Assembly (NCBI RefSeq): GCF_000332275.1
Contig: NZ_CM001776.1
Location: 310,001 to 374,000 of the forward strand
Length of the DNA stretch: 64,000 bases
Origin: Synechococcus sp. PCC 7336
Lineage (GTDB): Bacteria > Cyanobacteriota > Cyanobacteriia > Thermostichales > PCC-7336
Reading direction: 5' to 3'
Numbering within the stretch: position 1 is the stretch's first letter; each line of letters opens with the position of its first letter. Shown piece after piece: positions 27,493-36,056 of the stretch. The notes under the pieces were generated by a model that searched no databases, was not told the DNA's origin, and saw nothing but the letters and a program-made list of their open reading frames with translations. A program made the translations under genes and the position numbers.

Positions 27493-28977
27493 CTACTGCA
27501 CCGCTCCCTGCACCTTCAACAATGCCAGATCGCTGCCCTCCACATTCAACGGCAGACCCGTAATGTTGTTAATGTCAAACTGGCCGTTTTGACCGAGAGT
27601 ATTGCCCTGCACTACTGGAGCCGCCTTATCCACCACCACAATGCCATCCCGCGCATTACCCAGAATCAGATTTTCCCGCAACACCGGTCGAGCCTCGCCA
27701 GACACCACCACCCCACTGAGGTTTTCAGCAATGGAATTCCCCGCAATCACCGGACTGGCAGTTTCACTCACCGCAATTCCGTACCCACTCCGCTGAATCG
27801 TATTTCCCTCGAACAAACCGCCACTTTCACGGGTAAAAGACACCCCATTCCCCCCGTTATCCACAAACAGATTATTCCGCACCTCTGGAGCCGCAGTCCC
27901 CGAGGCAAACACCCCTTCGCGGTTGTTATGGGTAAAAGTGTTGTTGAGAATTGCGGGCGAACCCGACTCAATCCAAATACCAGTGCCCCGCAGATTGGGG
28001 TTTGTAAACGCAATGCCAGAAATTTGGGCGCGATCGCCTGCCACCACCGTCACATTTTGTTTGGCCCAAGTGCGACTGAGATAATCTCCGCCCCCCACAA
28101 TCGCAATGCCACTTCCTTGCGTCAGCTCGTCCCCCCGCAATAAAGTATCCGGCCCGATTTCCAGCGGAAAAATCTCCCCCGAATCGCTGCTGTAAATCCC
28201 CGGTCCGAGCTGAATCGTATCCCCCGGCTGCGCTGCCGCCAATGCCAGTGTAATGCTGCGATACGGACTGTCTAAAGCCCCCGTACCGGCATCTGTACCG
28301 CTCACTGGATCGACATACCAAATCGACGGAGCTGTCGCGACGGCATCGGGGACGACTTCCTCGAAGACAGGGCGATCGGGCAGATCCCCTGCATTCCCTA
28401 GCTCGCCGCTCGCAGACGAGTCCCCCTCCACAACGTCCGAGCCAACTCGAGCGCTGGTAACGCGACCGAGAACGTGGGTAGCCCGCACCGATTGCCCGTC
28501 GCGGAAGGCTGCAGAGGCGCGGCGATAGACGCGGTTGCTGGCCGCCAGATCGCGCCCGTCGCACTGGAGGAAATGCTCCACCGAACGCACCAGCGCGGGG
28601 GAATCGTTGCGCTCGAACCGCTCGCGGCGGCGATCGACTCGGTCGGCAGAGGGTCGAGGGGGCAGTGCGGGCCACCAAATCCCGCTATCGTCAGGACCGG
28701 AAACAGCCCCGAGTGGCTTTTCGCCATTGCGATTGATTAACTCCGTACTGTCAAACCACTCCGTCCGGTCCCGTTGGGCATTGCCGCTCGTACGAGGGGA
28801 ATAAATCACTCGCCAAGTGTAGGTGGCTCTGGCGACAGCAGCTTGGCATTGGCTAGTAGCAATCGGTTCGGTTTCGGTGGAGCAACTGGCTAATACCAGG
28901 GCGATCGCCAGCGATAGAGCAGCTTTCCAGTGAAAAGGGCCAGCGATCTGGCGTTCGGGCGTCAATGGCATGGGCAT
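27493..28977 (-). CDS. Lipoprotein with right-handed beta-helix repeats (DUF1565-like)
   Basis: A 494-residue predicted lipoprotein. The signal sequence ends in a lipobox (LVLASC, Cys ~32), so it is anchored to a membrane on the periplasmic side or exposed outside. Residues ~33-215 are a variable region with no family I recognise. Around 220 the start of a parallel beta-helix is clear: WYVDPVSGTDAGTGALDSPY then QPGDTIQLGPGIYSS, as in DUF1565. After that come many ~23-residue coils of the pattern NxF/I...G...S..PVI..N, as in pectate-lyase-like NosD-type repeats. Such helices often bind or cut polysaccharides or act at the cell surface. Catalytic residues cannot be identified by eye. The minus-strand gene is read toward the carotenoid gene. 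Confidence 0.7.
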   Translation of the reverse strand: MPMPLTPERQIAGPFHWKAALSLAIALVLASCSTETEPIATSQCQAAVARATYTWRVIYSPRTSGNAQRDRTEWFDSTELINRNGEKPLGAVSGPDDSGIWWPALPPRPSADRVDRRRERFERNDSPALVRSVEHFLQCDGRDLAASNRVYRRASAAFRDGQSVRATHVLGRVTSARVGSDVVEGDSSASGELGNAGDLPDRPVFEEVVPDAVATAPSIWYVDPVSGTDAGTGALDSPYRSITLALAAAQPGDTIQLGPGIYSSDSGEIFPLEIGPDTLLRGDELTQGSGIAIVGGGDYLSRTWAKQNVTVVAGDRAQISGIAFTNPNLRGTGIWIESGSPAILNNTFTHNNREGVFASGTAAPEVRNNLFVDNGGNGVSFTRESGGLFEGNTIQRSGYGIAVSETASPVIAGNSIAENLSGVVVSGEARPVLRENLILGNARDGIVVVDKAAPVVQGNTLGQNGQFDINNITGLPLNVEGSDLALLKVQGAVQ

Positions 28978-29180
28978 AAGAGGACTGTCCCAGTTCCGAC
29001 AATAGTTTTAGTGTCCTGCAAAGACTGCCGCGAGGGGAATCGTATAGCGGAAAACCCCGTGGCGATCGCCCGCAAGTTTACCTGCATTCTCCCCACGTCC
29101 TGCCTGAATATCGCAAGCGGGCTTTGCAACGGTATCGCAGTCCACTAGAGTAAACCTGAAGTCTGCGGCGATCGCCTTTC

Positions 29181-29486
29181 ATGTTTGCTGAATCCACCTC
29201 CTCCGAACCCTCTGCGAGGGGCGCTGAAGCTGTCGATGCAGCGATCGCTCGCGGTGTCGATCTGGATGGCTCCCCCATTCCGGCAGACAAACTCGCTCTC
29301 TATAACCAAGTCATGGCTCTCGAAGCCAGCCGCAAGCGCAGTGGCGTCACCAACTCGATGCGATCGCGAATTGTGCGGATTGGTGCCAAGCATATTGAGC
29401 GGGAGACCCTCAACAAAATGCTGCTCGAAGCCGATTTTGCCCCCCTGAAACCGAAAGAGATTGCCTTCTATTACGGCGATCGGTAA
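29181..29486 (+). CDS. Small conserved-type protein, function unknown
   Basis: A 101-residue soluble protein, not recognised. The N-terminal ~30 residues are Ala/Ser-rich and probably flexible. The rest looks helical: ALYNQVMALEASRKRSGVTN and MRSRIVRIGAKHIERE, ending in LNKMLLEADFAPLKPKEIAF and YYGDR. Dense codon use typical of the window and an HIP1-like site support it as real. It lies in front of the rbp-rpsU pair with a 212 bp gap, which contains a T-run (about 29546-29553) without a clear stem. Confidence 0.6.
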   Translation: MFAESTSSEPSARGAEAVDAAIARGVDLDGSPIPADKLALYNQVMALEASRKRSGVTNSMRSRIVRIGAKHIERETLNKMLLEADFAPLKPKEIAFYYGDR

Positions 29487-29698
29487 GCGCTGCGGTCGCA
29501 CGATCGGTATCGGGCCGTATTGCGGTCAGAACTGATGTTGGATTTTTTTTAAAGCGAATGACCGGAATACTGCAATCCGTGCTAGCCTGAGCTTCGGAAT
29601 TGTTTTCGGTTACAGCGTTTGTTATCTGTCGAATTGTCGATTTCTGCAGACCTCTCCGAACTCTCCAGCCCTTTAGTAGTTCTCTCAGGAGGTCGCAG

Positions 29699-29944
29699 AT
29701 GACCATTTATGTTGGCAATCTGTCGTTTAAGGCGACAGAAGCTGATATCACTGATGTCTTTGCCGAGTACGGTACGGTCAAGCAGGTCAAAGTACCCACC
29801 GATCGCGAAACAGGCCGCATGCGCGGTTTTGCCTTCGTAGAGATGGAGTCAAAGGCTGAAGAAGAAGCTGCAATCAAAGATCTAGACGGTGCAGACTGGA
29901 TGGGTCGGACGTTGCGGGTGAATGAAGCCAGACCTCGGACCTAA
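29699..29944 (+). CDS. rbp: RRM-type RNA-binding protein
   Basis: An 81-residue single-RRM protein of the cyanobacterial Rbp family. RNP2 is IYVGNL (residues 3-8) and RNP1 is RGFAFVEM (about 42-49). It lacks the glycine-rich tail found in some cold-induced members. The start ATG at 29699 has a strong AGGAGG at 29688-29693; an open frame continuing upstream is ignored. It binds single-stranded RNA, probably mRNAs and ribosome-linked RNA. rbp followed by rpsU is a known cyanobacterial arrangement, associated with cold response in Anabaena. The ~200 bp leader could carry such regulation, though I see no defined element. Confidence 0.93.
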   Translation: MTIYVGNLSFKATEADITDVFAEYGTVKQVKVPTDRETGRMRGFAFVEMESKAEEEAAIKDLDGADWMGRTLRVNEARPRT

Positions 29945-29955
29945 TTGAGACTGTG

Positions 29956-29979
29956 TAGGCGGCAGTTCTTTGCCGCCTG
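29956..29979 (+). terminator. Hairpin between rbp and rpsU
   Basis: GGCGGCA (29958-29964) pairs with TGCCGCC (29971-29977) around a 6-nt loop, and one further A-T pair extends the stem. No T-run follows, so it probably attenuates or stabilises the rbp transcript rather than stopping transcription fully. Confidence 0.5.
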
Positions 29980-30128
29980 CAGCAATTGTTGACTTCGAAC
30001 ATAGCAGCCACCTCTGTACCTCGGCCTAGGTGCGTTAACTCTCCTCTAACCGTTTGGTTTTGGCTGTTCGGCGATCGGTGCCCGTTCTGCAATATCCGGC
30101 ACCCAGAACATCCAGCCAAGGAAGATTG

Positions 30129-30317
30129 ATGACCCAAATTTTAGTGGGCGACCGAGAACAGATTGAGTCGGCCCTGCGTCGATTTAAGCAAAAAGTATCC
30201 AAGGCAGGCATTTTTTCCGATATGAGGCGGGTGCGACATTTCGAGACCCCCGCAGAGAAGCGCAAGCGCAAGGAAAAAGCGCGGCGCAGATCTCGACGCA
30301 GATTTGGGCGGAGGTAG
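30129..30317 (+). CDS. rpsU: 30S ribosomal protein S21 (bS21)
   Basis: A 62-residue basic protein: [20 protein letters not shown], then [18 protein letters not shown] and a C-terminal Arg/Lys-rich tail ending RRRFGRR. This is bS21, which binds near the 3' end of 16S rRNA in the small subunit and helps initiation. The start ATG at 30129 follows AAGGAAG; the longer upstream frame is not used. It lies 185 bp after rbp on the same strand, the common cyanobacterial pairing. Confidence 0.95.
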   Translation: MTQILVGDREQIESALRRFKQKVSKAGIFSDMRRVRHFETPAEKRKRKEKARRRSRRRFGRR

Positions 30318-30405
30318 CGATCGCCTTTCCAGACTTTGCCTGGAGATTGCAGCACTCAGAACAATCTAACGAAGCCAACACCCTCTCACAAGTCCCCCAC
30401 TGGTG

Positions 30406-30634
30406 ATACTGCTGGCCAATTTAACATTTAGAAATATTGGCATGGTGCAAGTCCTCTGCATGGCCCTCACCCCCGGCCCCTCTCCCAAACTTGGGAGAGG
30501 GGAGAAACAGCCGAAAATCCTTACGGGGCCTTGTTCCCCTGCCCCCAAAGTTGGGGGTAGGGGTTAGGGGAAGGGGGCCACAGGCATCTAGACAAATGGC
30601 CAATGTTTCGGAATATGAATTTCGCCAGCAGCAT
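30406..30634. mobile_element. 229-bp MITE-like element with terminal inverted repeats and 8-bp target duplication
   Basis: The ends are inverted: the left end ATACTGCTGGCCAA matches the right end read inward, ATGCTGCTGGCGAA. Weaker matching continues to about 36 bp (…GAAATATTGGC against …GAAACATTGGC). The 8 bases CACTGGTG occur directly before (30398-30405) and directly after (30635-30642), as expected of a target site duplication. No open frame of useful length is inside, so it must be moved by a transposase encoded elsewhere. It interrupts an older dispersed repeat, which shows the order of insertion. Confidence 0.7.
30460..30502 (+). repeat. 43-nt palindromic module inside the MITE
   Basis: ATGGCCCTCACCCCCGG followed by a 26-nt hairpin, CCCCTCTCCCAA-AC-TTGGGAGAGGGG. 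The same 43 nt occurs in reverse complement at 47540-47582 over the end of a ParE-like gene. A second G/C palindrome (GCCCCCAAAGTTGGGGG) follows at about 30540-30557. Confidence 0.65.
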
Positions 30635-30700
30635 CACTGGTGGAGGAGGGGGTTGAGTGCAATGTCCGAATACTCCAGGTCTCAACCTAGATGCTGACTG

Positions 30701-30790
30701 TATTGTGGCCTTTCATCTCCGCCCAGACACAGAAAACGACACCGGTAGCCCCCAAGCCTAAAACATGTCCCACAATAGGGGGGGCGGAGA
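30701..30790 (+). promoter_or_regulatory. Possible structured leader (pseudoknot-like) of ald
   Basis: Two helices interleave: TATTGTGG (30701-30708) pairs with CCACAATA (30770-30777), and TCTCCGCCC (30716-30724) pairs with GGGCGGAGA (30782-30790). The order A-B-A'-B' would form a pseudoknot or two competing helices in the region just before alanine dehydrogenase. I do not recognise it as a known riboswitch class, and transcription of this region is assumed. Confidence 0.3.
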
Positions 30791-30847
30791 GCGGAGCTGT
30801 TCCGGTTCAAACCGCTCGACTCCAGTCGTGATTCCCCCGGAGACTGC

Positions 30848-31930
30848 ATGGAGATTGGCGTTCCCAAAGAAATCAAAGATCGGGAATTTCGCGTCGGCTT
30901 GAGCCCCGCCAGCGTGAAAGCACTCTGCAATGCCGATCATGCAGTATTTGTACAAACCCAAGCAGGCGTTGGATCTGGCTTTGCAGATGCAGACTACGAA
31001 CAAATGGGAGCCAGTATCGTTGCCGATGCCGCTGCCGCTTGGAACCGAGAGCTGGTGGTGAAGGTCAAAGAACCGTTGCCTGACGAGTATGGCTTCCTGC
31101 AGAAGGGGCAGATTTTATTTACCTACCTGCATCTGGCGGCAGCCCAGACCCTCACAGAACAGGCGATCGATAGCGGCATAACGGCGATCGCCTACGAATC
31201 GGTAGAAGCCAATGGCACCCTGCCCCTACTGATCCCCATGAGCATCATCGCCGGACGACTATCCGTACAATTTGGAGCGCACTTTTTGGAGCGGCAGCAG
31301 GGGGGGAGCGGCGTGCTGTTGGGAGGCATTCCCGGCGTGCGATCGGGGCGGGTGGCGATCGTAGGGGGTGGCGTTGTGGGTACTGAAGCAGCCCGCATGG
31401 CGATCGGGATGGGAGCCCAAGTCCAAATTTTAGATATCGACGTCAACCGTCTCGCCTATTTAGAAAGCCTATTTGGTGCCCGGGCAGAGCTGCTCTACAG
31501 CACCGCCGCAGAGATCGAGGCGATCGTACCCGCAGCCGATTTATTAATCGGTGCCGTCTTAATCCCCGGCAGGCGCGCGCCCCATTTAGTCAAGCGAGAC
31601 ACCATCGCCAAGATGCGAGAGGGGTCCGTCATCGTAGATGTGGCAGTCGATCAGGGGGGCTGCATCGAAACTATCCGCCCCACCTCCCACAGCCATCCCA
31701 CTTATATCGAGCAAGGCGTCATTCATTATGGCGTCCCCAACATGCCCGGTGCAGTACCTCGTACCGCGACGCAAGCGCTCAACAACAGTACGCTGCCCTA
31801 CGCGATCGAGCTGGCCAATTACGGACTGAAGGCGCTGGAGCTGAATGCCGGATTGAACGCAGCGGTGAATGTGCGCGATCGCCAACTGGTCCATCCCGCC
31901 GTGCGAGAGGTCTTTCCCGACTTGGCTTAG
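30848..31930 (+). CDS. ald: Alanine dehydrogenase
   Basis: A 360-residue NAD-dependent enzyme that interconverts alanine with pyruvate and ammonium. It opens MEIGVPKEIKDREFRVGLSP, with the pyruvate-binding Arg and the VKVKEPLPDEY segment holding the substrate lysine. It continues with LFTYLHLAA and a Rossmann motif VAIVGGGVVGTEAARMA at ~170. The ending NMPGAVPRTATQALNN is diagnostic of the family. The length is normal (360-375). A ribosome binding site (CCGGAGA) lies 6-7 bp before the ATG. It is a single gene with a 280 bp gap to recA. It may return nitrogen from alanine under nitrogen change; no NtcA box was seen upstream. Confidence 0.95.
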   Translation: MEIGVPKEIKDREFRVGLSPASVKALCNADHAVFVQTQAGVGSGFADADYEQMGASIVADAAAAWNRELVVKVKEPLPDEYGFLQKGQILFTYLHLAAAQTLTEQAIDSGITAIAYESVEANGTLPLLIPMSIIAGRLSVQFGAHFLERQQGGSGVLLGGIPGVRSGRVAIVGGGVVGTEAARMAIGMGAQVQILDIDVNRLAYLESLFGARAELLYSTAAEIEAIVPAADLLIGAVLIPGRRAPHLVKRDTIAKMREGSVIVDVAVDQGGCIETIRPTSHSHPTYIEQGVIHYGVPNMPGAVPRTATQALNNSTLPYAIELANYGLKALELNAGLNAAVNVRDRQLVHPAVREVFPDLA

Positions 31931-32210
31931 ATTTCAGCAAACTCCTGCCAGAAAGATTCGGTTGACGAATTCGTACAAAACCGTTAATGTGGCTAACATA
32001 TTCGCCGTTTAAAGTGAATATTCGCGTAAAAGCGCAAGCTATTCCTGCAATATTACGGGTTCTGCCCACTGGATATGCTGAGTTTGAGTTGGATGCCGTT
32101 CGGATCGGGCAAGTTGTCTGTCTGTCAGCGTTCCCTCCATCTGAAGCCGATTCCACCATTTGCTGGTTCGAACCCTATTCGACCGTTCGTTTGTTTGGAG
32201 ACCCCCAACC

Positions 32211-33398
32211 ATGCCCCGCACCTCCAATGGCAGAGCCAAAACCCCGGCAGCTAAAACTCCATCGGCTCAAGCAAAAATCCCTCAATCCACCCCATCCAAA
32301 CCAGAGCTGTCCCCCGAGCATGCAGCCAAACAAAAGGCTTTGCAGGCGGTTCTGGGTCAAATCGAGCGCAACTTCGGCCAAGGGGCGATTATGCGGTTGG
32401 GGGAAGCCTCCCGCATGCAGGTGGAAAAAGTTTCGGCGGGTGCCTTAACACTCGATTTAGCTCTGGGCGGAGGCTTGCCGAAAGGTCGCGTGATTGAAAT
32501 CTACGGACCAGAATCTTCGGGTAAAACCACCTTGGCCCTGCATGCAGTAGCAGAAGTCCAAAAGCAGGGGGGCACAGCTGCGGTGGTGGATGCCGAGCAC
32601 GCCCTCGACCCCGCTTATGCAGCTGTATTGGGCGTCAATGTGGACGAGCTACTGATTGCTCAGCCGGACACTGGCGAAGCGGGCTTAGAAATTGTGGACC
32701 AGTTAGTGCGATCGGCTGCGGTGGATGTCGTAGTTGTGGATTCGGTGGCAGCCTTGGTGCCTCGGGCGGAGATCGAGGGGGAAATGGGGGATGCTCACGT
32801 GGGTTTGCAGGCGCGCTTGATGAGTCAGGCGCTGCGCAAGATTACGGGCAGCATTTCTAAAACTGGTTGCACGGTGATTTTTCTCAATCAGTTGCGCTCC
32901 AAAATCGGCGGTATGGGATACGGTCCTCAGGAGACCACTACTGGCGGTAATGCGCTGAAGTTCTATGCGTCTGTGCGATTAGATATTCGCCGCATCCAGA
33001 CCCTGAAGAAAGGAACTGAGGAGTATGGCATTCGGGCTCGCGTCAAGGTGGCAAAGAATAAAATCGCTCCCCCCTTCCGTCGGGCTGAATTCGATATTTT
33101 GTTTGGCAAGGGAATTTCAAACCTGGGCTGCATTATTGACTTGGCTGAAGAAGCCAAGATCGTTGTACGCAAGGGCGCTTGGTATAGCTATAAGGGTGAC
33201 AATATTGCCCAGGGCAGAGATAACGCGATCGCCTATCTTGCAGAGAATGCTGATGTTCGAGAAACAATTGAAACTCAATTGCGCTTGGAACTGGCGGCTG
33301 GCATGTCGGTGTCGGCCAATTCAGTTGCTTCCCAGGTCGAGGAGCGAGATGAGAGTATTAATCATTCAGATGTGGAGCATGGTTCAAACGAGAGTTAG
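32211..33398 (+). CDS. recA: Recombinase RecA
   Basis: A 395-residue DNA-dependent ATPase for strand exchange. Core motifs: [16 protein letters not shown], Walker [57 protein letters not shown] and [14 protein letters not shown]. The N-terminus carries about 37 extra residues rich in Ala, Pro and Lys ([15 protein letters not shown]) before the usual RecA start. No later start codon gives the standard N-terminus, so the extension is probably real. The C-terminal tail is acidic, as usual. The ATG at 32211 was chosen within a longer open frame. No clear LexA box is visible in the 280 bp upstream. Confidence 0.95.
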   Translation: MPRTSNGRAKTPAAKTPSAQAKIPQSTPSKPELSPEHAAKQKALQAVLGQIERNFGQGAIMRLGEASRMQVEKVSAGALTLDLALGGGLPKGRVIEIYGPESSGKTTLALHAVAEVQKQGGTAAVVDAEHALDPAYAAVLGVNVDELLIAQPDTGEAGLEIVDQLVRSAAVDVVVVDSVAALVPRAEIEGEMGDAHVGLQARLMSQALRKITGSISKTGCTVIFLNQLRSKIGGMGYGPQETTTGGNALKFYASVRLDIRRIQTLKKGTEEYGIRARVKVAKNKIAPPFRRAEFDILFGKGISNLGCIIDLAEEAKIVVRKGAWYSYKGDNIAQGRDNAIAYLAENADVRETIETQLRLELAAGMSVSANSVASQVEERDESINHSDVEHGSNES

Positions 33399-33421
33399 AC
33401 TCGCAGTCTGTCACTCAATCC

Positions 33422-33447
33422 TTCAAGCCTAGCCCAGTAGGCTTGAG
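33422..33447 (+). terminator. Hairpin after recA
   Basis: CAAGCCTA (33424-33431) and TAGGCTTG (33438-33445) form an 8-bp stem with a 6-nt loop, plus a flanking T-A pair, 25 bp after the recA stop. No T-run follows, so termination efficiency is uncertain. Confidence 0.5.
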
Positions 33448-33549
33448 TTGCCTCTGACTCGTCCTTAAAGTGTTACCTCACCGCTATCCAGTTTGAACCA
33501 GTCCAAAATTTGACTTTCGATCGCACTGACTTTAGGATGACTATCACGG

Positions 33550-33688
33550 CTTTATCCAGAGCAGCTGAGGGACTGGCCCTTTGACGCTGCGGCAACCTAG
33601 CAGTTCGAGCGCATTCCGCTTGTCGGAAGCACGAGATCGCTGCCACGGTGCCAAATCCTGCGGTTGAACGGAAGACCGACAGATAAAG
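33550..33688 (+). promoter_or_regulatory. SAM-I (S-box) riboswitch upstream of metK
   Basis: The conserved core of the SAM-I aptamer is present in order. The P1 5' strand is CTTTATC (33550-33556). Next come CAGAGCAGCTGAGGGACTGG-CCC, then GCGGCAACC, then a variable P3 stem-loop. GGTGCCAAATCCTGCGG (about 33643-33659) follows, and the P1 3' strand is GATAAAG (33682-33688). These match the S-box consensus GAGGGACTGGCCC, GGCAACC, GGTGCCAAxTCC and the closing P1. It would sense S-adenosylmethionine and lower expression of metK, whose TTG start is 163 bp downstream. No intrinsic terminator with a T-run is evident after it, so the output mode is unclear. Confidence 0.9.
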
Positions 33689-33746
33689 AGCAAGCCTTGT
33701 CTGATACGACTGTGGATTCGCTCCGTTCTTATTGGTAAGTCTCGAT

Positions 33747-33778
33747 GGTAGGGACTGATGCCTCGAGGCAGCCCTACC
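33747..33778 (+). promoter_or_regulatory. Hairpin in the metK leader (possible expression platform)
   Basis: GGTAGGG-A-CTG pairs with CAG-CCCTACC around a loop that contains the palindrome CCTCGAGG. It lies between the SAM aptamer and the metK ribosome binding site (AGGAGA at 33840-33845). It may form the switching part of the riboswitch, though no competing pairing with P1 was found by eye. Confidence 0.35.
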
Positions 33779-33851
33779 CTCTGATGCTGCAGGATGCTCG
33801 GTTGAGAAATTGCTCGACAAAGCCCGAGGGTCTGAGTACAGGAGAATTCCA

Positions 33852-35102
33852 TTGACTAAACGATATCTCTTCACATCCGAGTCGGTGACAGAAGGTCATC
33901 CCGACAAAATCTGCGATCAGCTTTCCGACACCATCTTGGATGCCTTGCTGGCTGAAGATCCGGCCAGTCGAGTTGCTGCCGAAGTGGTGGTCAATACCGG
34001 CTTGGTGTTGGTGACGGGGGAAATTTCTACCCAGGCCAATATCAATTACACCCAACTGGTGCGAGATAAGATTGCCGAGATTGGCTACACCGATGCCAAT
34101 AATGGCTTTGCCGCCAATAGCTGCTCGGTCTTAATTGCCTTAGACGAACAATCGCCCGATATTGCCCGAGGCGTGGATGTTGCCCTCGAAAATCGCAGCG
34201 GCGGCGACGATGTATTTGACTCTGTGGGCGCGGGCGATCAAGGCTTGATGTTTGGTTTTGCCTGCAACGAAACCCCCGAGCTGATGCCCCTACCCATTAG
34301 CGTGGCGCACCGTCTCACTCGCGGTCTGGCACAGGTACGCAAAAACGGTACGCTGCCTTACCTCAGACCCGACGGTAAATCGCAGGTAACGGTGGCCTAC
34401 GAAGATGGTCAACCGGTGGGTATCGATACGATTCTGATTTCGACCCAACATGCCGAGACCCTGGGCGAGCTAACCGATAACGGGCAGATTCAAACCCGCA
34501 TTGAGGCAGATCTACTGAAGTACGTCATCGGTCCCGCCTTTGCCGATTTGGCGGTGAAACCGGATGGCGAGACTCGCATTTTGGTCAATCCGACGGGCAA
34601 GTTTGCGATCGGCGGACCGCAGGGGGACTCCGGCCTGACGGGGCGCAAGATTATTGTGGATACCTACGGCGGCTATTCTCGCCACGGCGGTGGTGCCTTC
34701 TCCGGCAAAGATCCCACTAAAGTCGATCGCAGTGCAGCCTATGCCTGCCGGTATGTAGCCAAAAATATTGTGGCGGCAGGGTTGGCCCAAAAGTGTGAAA
34801 TCCAAGTGAGCTATGCGATTGGCGTAGCTCGTCCGGTCAGCATTTTTGTCGAAACCTTTGGCAGCGGCCGTATTTCTGAAGAGGAACTGCTGGCTCTAGT
34901 CGAGCAGCACTTCGACTTGCGTCCGGCAGCGATCGCCGCTCACTTCGGACTGCGTGCATTGCCCCAAGAGCGGGGTGGCAAGTTCTACCAACATGTAGCC
35001 GCCTACGGTCACTTCGGGCAAACTCACCTCGATCTGCCCTGGGAACGCACGGATAAAGCTGAAATACTCACAGAGGCTGCCGTTTCTGTGGCAGCGGCCT
35101 AG
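33852..35102 (+). CDS. metK: S-adenosylmethionine synthase
   Basis: A 416-residue cytoplasmic enzyme that makes SAM from methionine and ATP. Motifs: [20 protein letters not shown] (catalytic His and Mg site), [15 protein letters not shown] (ATP-binding hexapeptide region), [20 protein letters not shown] and [19 protein letters not shown]. The start is TTG at 33852: AGGAGA stands 6 bp before it, and the product then begins MTKRYLF like the family. The frame open upstream to 33810 runs through leader DNA. The gene is under a SAM-I riboswitch, so end-product feedback on its mRNA is expected. Confidence 0.95.
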   Translation: MTKRYLFTSESVTEGHPDKICDQLSDTILDALLAEDPASRVAAEVVVNTGLVLVTGEISTQANINYTQLVRDKIAEIGYTDANNGFAANSCSVLIALDEQSPDIARGVDVALENRSGGDDVFDSVGAGDQGLMFGFACNETPELMPLPISVAHRLTRGLAQVRKNGTLPYLRPDGKSQVTVAYEDGQPVGIDTILISTQHAETLGELTDNGQIQTRIEADLLKYVIGPAFADLAVKPDGETRILVNPTGKFAIGGPQGDSGLTGRKIIVDTYGGYSRHGGGAFSGKDPTKVDRSAAYACRYVAKNIVAAGLAQKCEIQVSYAIGVARPVSIFVETFGSGRISEEELLALVEQHFDLRPAAIAAHFGLRALPQERGGKFYQHVAAYGHFGQTHLDLPWERTDKAEILTEAAVSVAAA

Positions 35103-36056
35103 AGCTCCAGCAGTCGCTGCATTTAGCTCGCCGAGGCACTCCCATAACGCCTCCTACATGCCGAAAATCGGATACGCTCTGCGCGCGGTGTTTGCTATCT
35201 GTTACAGGGGCTGCCCGCGCGCAAGTGTTGAGGGTACCCCTTCTTGGAGTTGCGATCGCTCCACCCCGAAGGGCAAAGCGATCGCTCATCACCACGTGAC
35301 ACGAGGCATACCTCTATAATTCCCACCGAATCAGTAAAAATACGTAAGCATCAGATAAAGCCTGAGACCTCCGTAAAGACCGGATAAAGATAACTGCATC
35401 GTGGCGATCTAATCCGACCTGCAGAAGATTCATCGAGTAATAGAATGATTTTACAGAACGCGGCTGAAGGATATATTTTACTTGAAGTCACAACTTTACA
35501 ATCTTTCGATTCAAGCTAATTGATATAGCTCTCAATAGAGACAGTCTTGGCAGGTGTGGAAAGATCGGAAAACTCGCAGACTTCTATCTGAGGTTAAAGC
35601 CTGAGTATCCTGTTTTTAAATCAGAGCTCAGCGCAATAACAGACAATATTTTAGAAGTCGTTTGTAAACACATGTAACAATAAATTCAGCCCAATTGCTA
35701 TTAAAGGCATTACTTACAAGAACTGCTCCAAAGCTATAAAACACAATGCTTTGGCAACATTCATTAATGAGGGGCATAGCCACAAAGGATTTGTTTGAAA
35801 TTTCTATTTTGTCAGGATTTCGATGTTAGAAGACACTCGCAACCAGGAATTAACGGCCATTAATGTAGGTCTAATGTGACAAGTCTTATAATTAAACTAA
35901 AAGGAAAAGCCAGACTGAATCACAATGCATCTGGAGTGGGCCTGAGGTTGGAAACCCCATGACTGCAGATCGGAGTGTTCCACCTTGGCAGTGAGGGGTT
36001 CTGATTTCGAATTTGATTCTTTTTGAACGTTACCCTGACTTGAAAGGAAGTTTGTC
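35103..36056. other. Long AT-rich intergenic region after metK
   Basis: About 950 bp without a recognisable gene. Near metK, GCGCGCGG (35181-35188) and CCGCGCGC (35215-35222) form a GC-only 8-bp inverted repeat that may end the metK transcript. From ~35300 the DNA is AT-rich and lacks HIP1 sites. The right end should hold the promoter of the exported protein at 36057. No tRNA or known RNA was recognised; an unannotated small RNA gene is possible. Confidence 0.45.
35887..35892 (+). promoter_or_regulatory. Candidate -10 box
   Basis: A perfect TATAAT lies 165 bp before the small exported protein gene at 36057. No convincing -35 element is at the standard distance. If used, the mRNA would have a leader of about 155 nt. 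Confidence 0.3.

Larger units (their letters stand above)
30362..30698 (+). repeat. Dispersed repeat, subtype A copy split by a MITE
   Basis: The left half (30362-30405) reads CTAACGAAGCCAACACCCTC then TCACAAGTCCCCCACTGGTG. The right half (30635-30698) resumes with CACTGGTGGAGGAGGGGG, then GAGTGCAATGTCCGAATACT and CCAGGTCTCAACCTAGATGC. Joined at CACTGGTG, they rebuild the subtype A repeat seen at 11498-11616. Confidence 0.7.

Noticed and set aside
32160-32190. GGTTCGAACCC, resembling a tRNA T-loop
   Set aside because: The bases on each side do not form a T-stem on either strand, and no acceptor or anticodon arm can be drawn at the required distances.
31987-32448. 153-codon open frame before recA
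   Set aside because: It overlaps the recA start region in another frame and has no coherent domain pattern.
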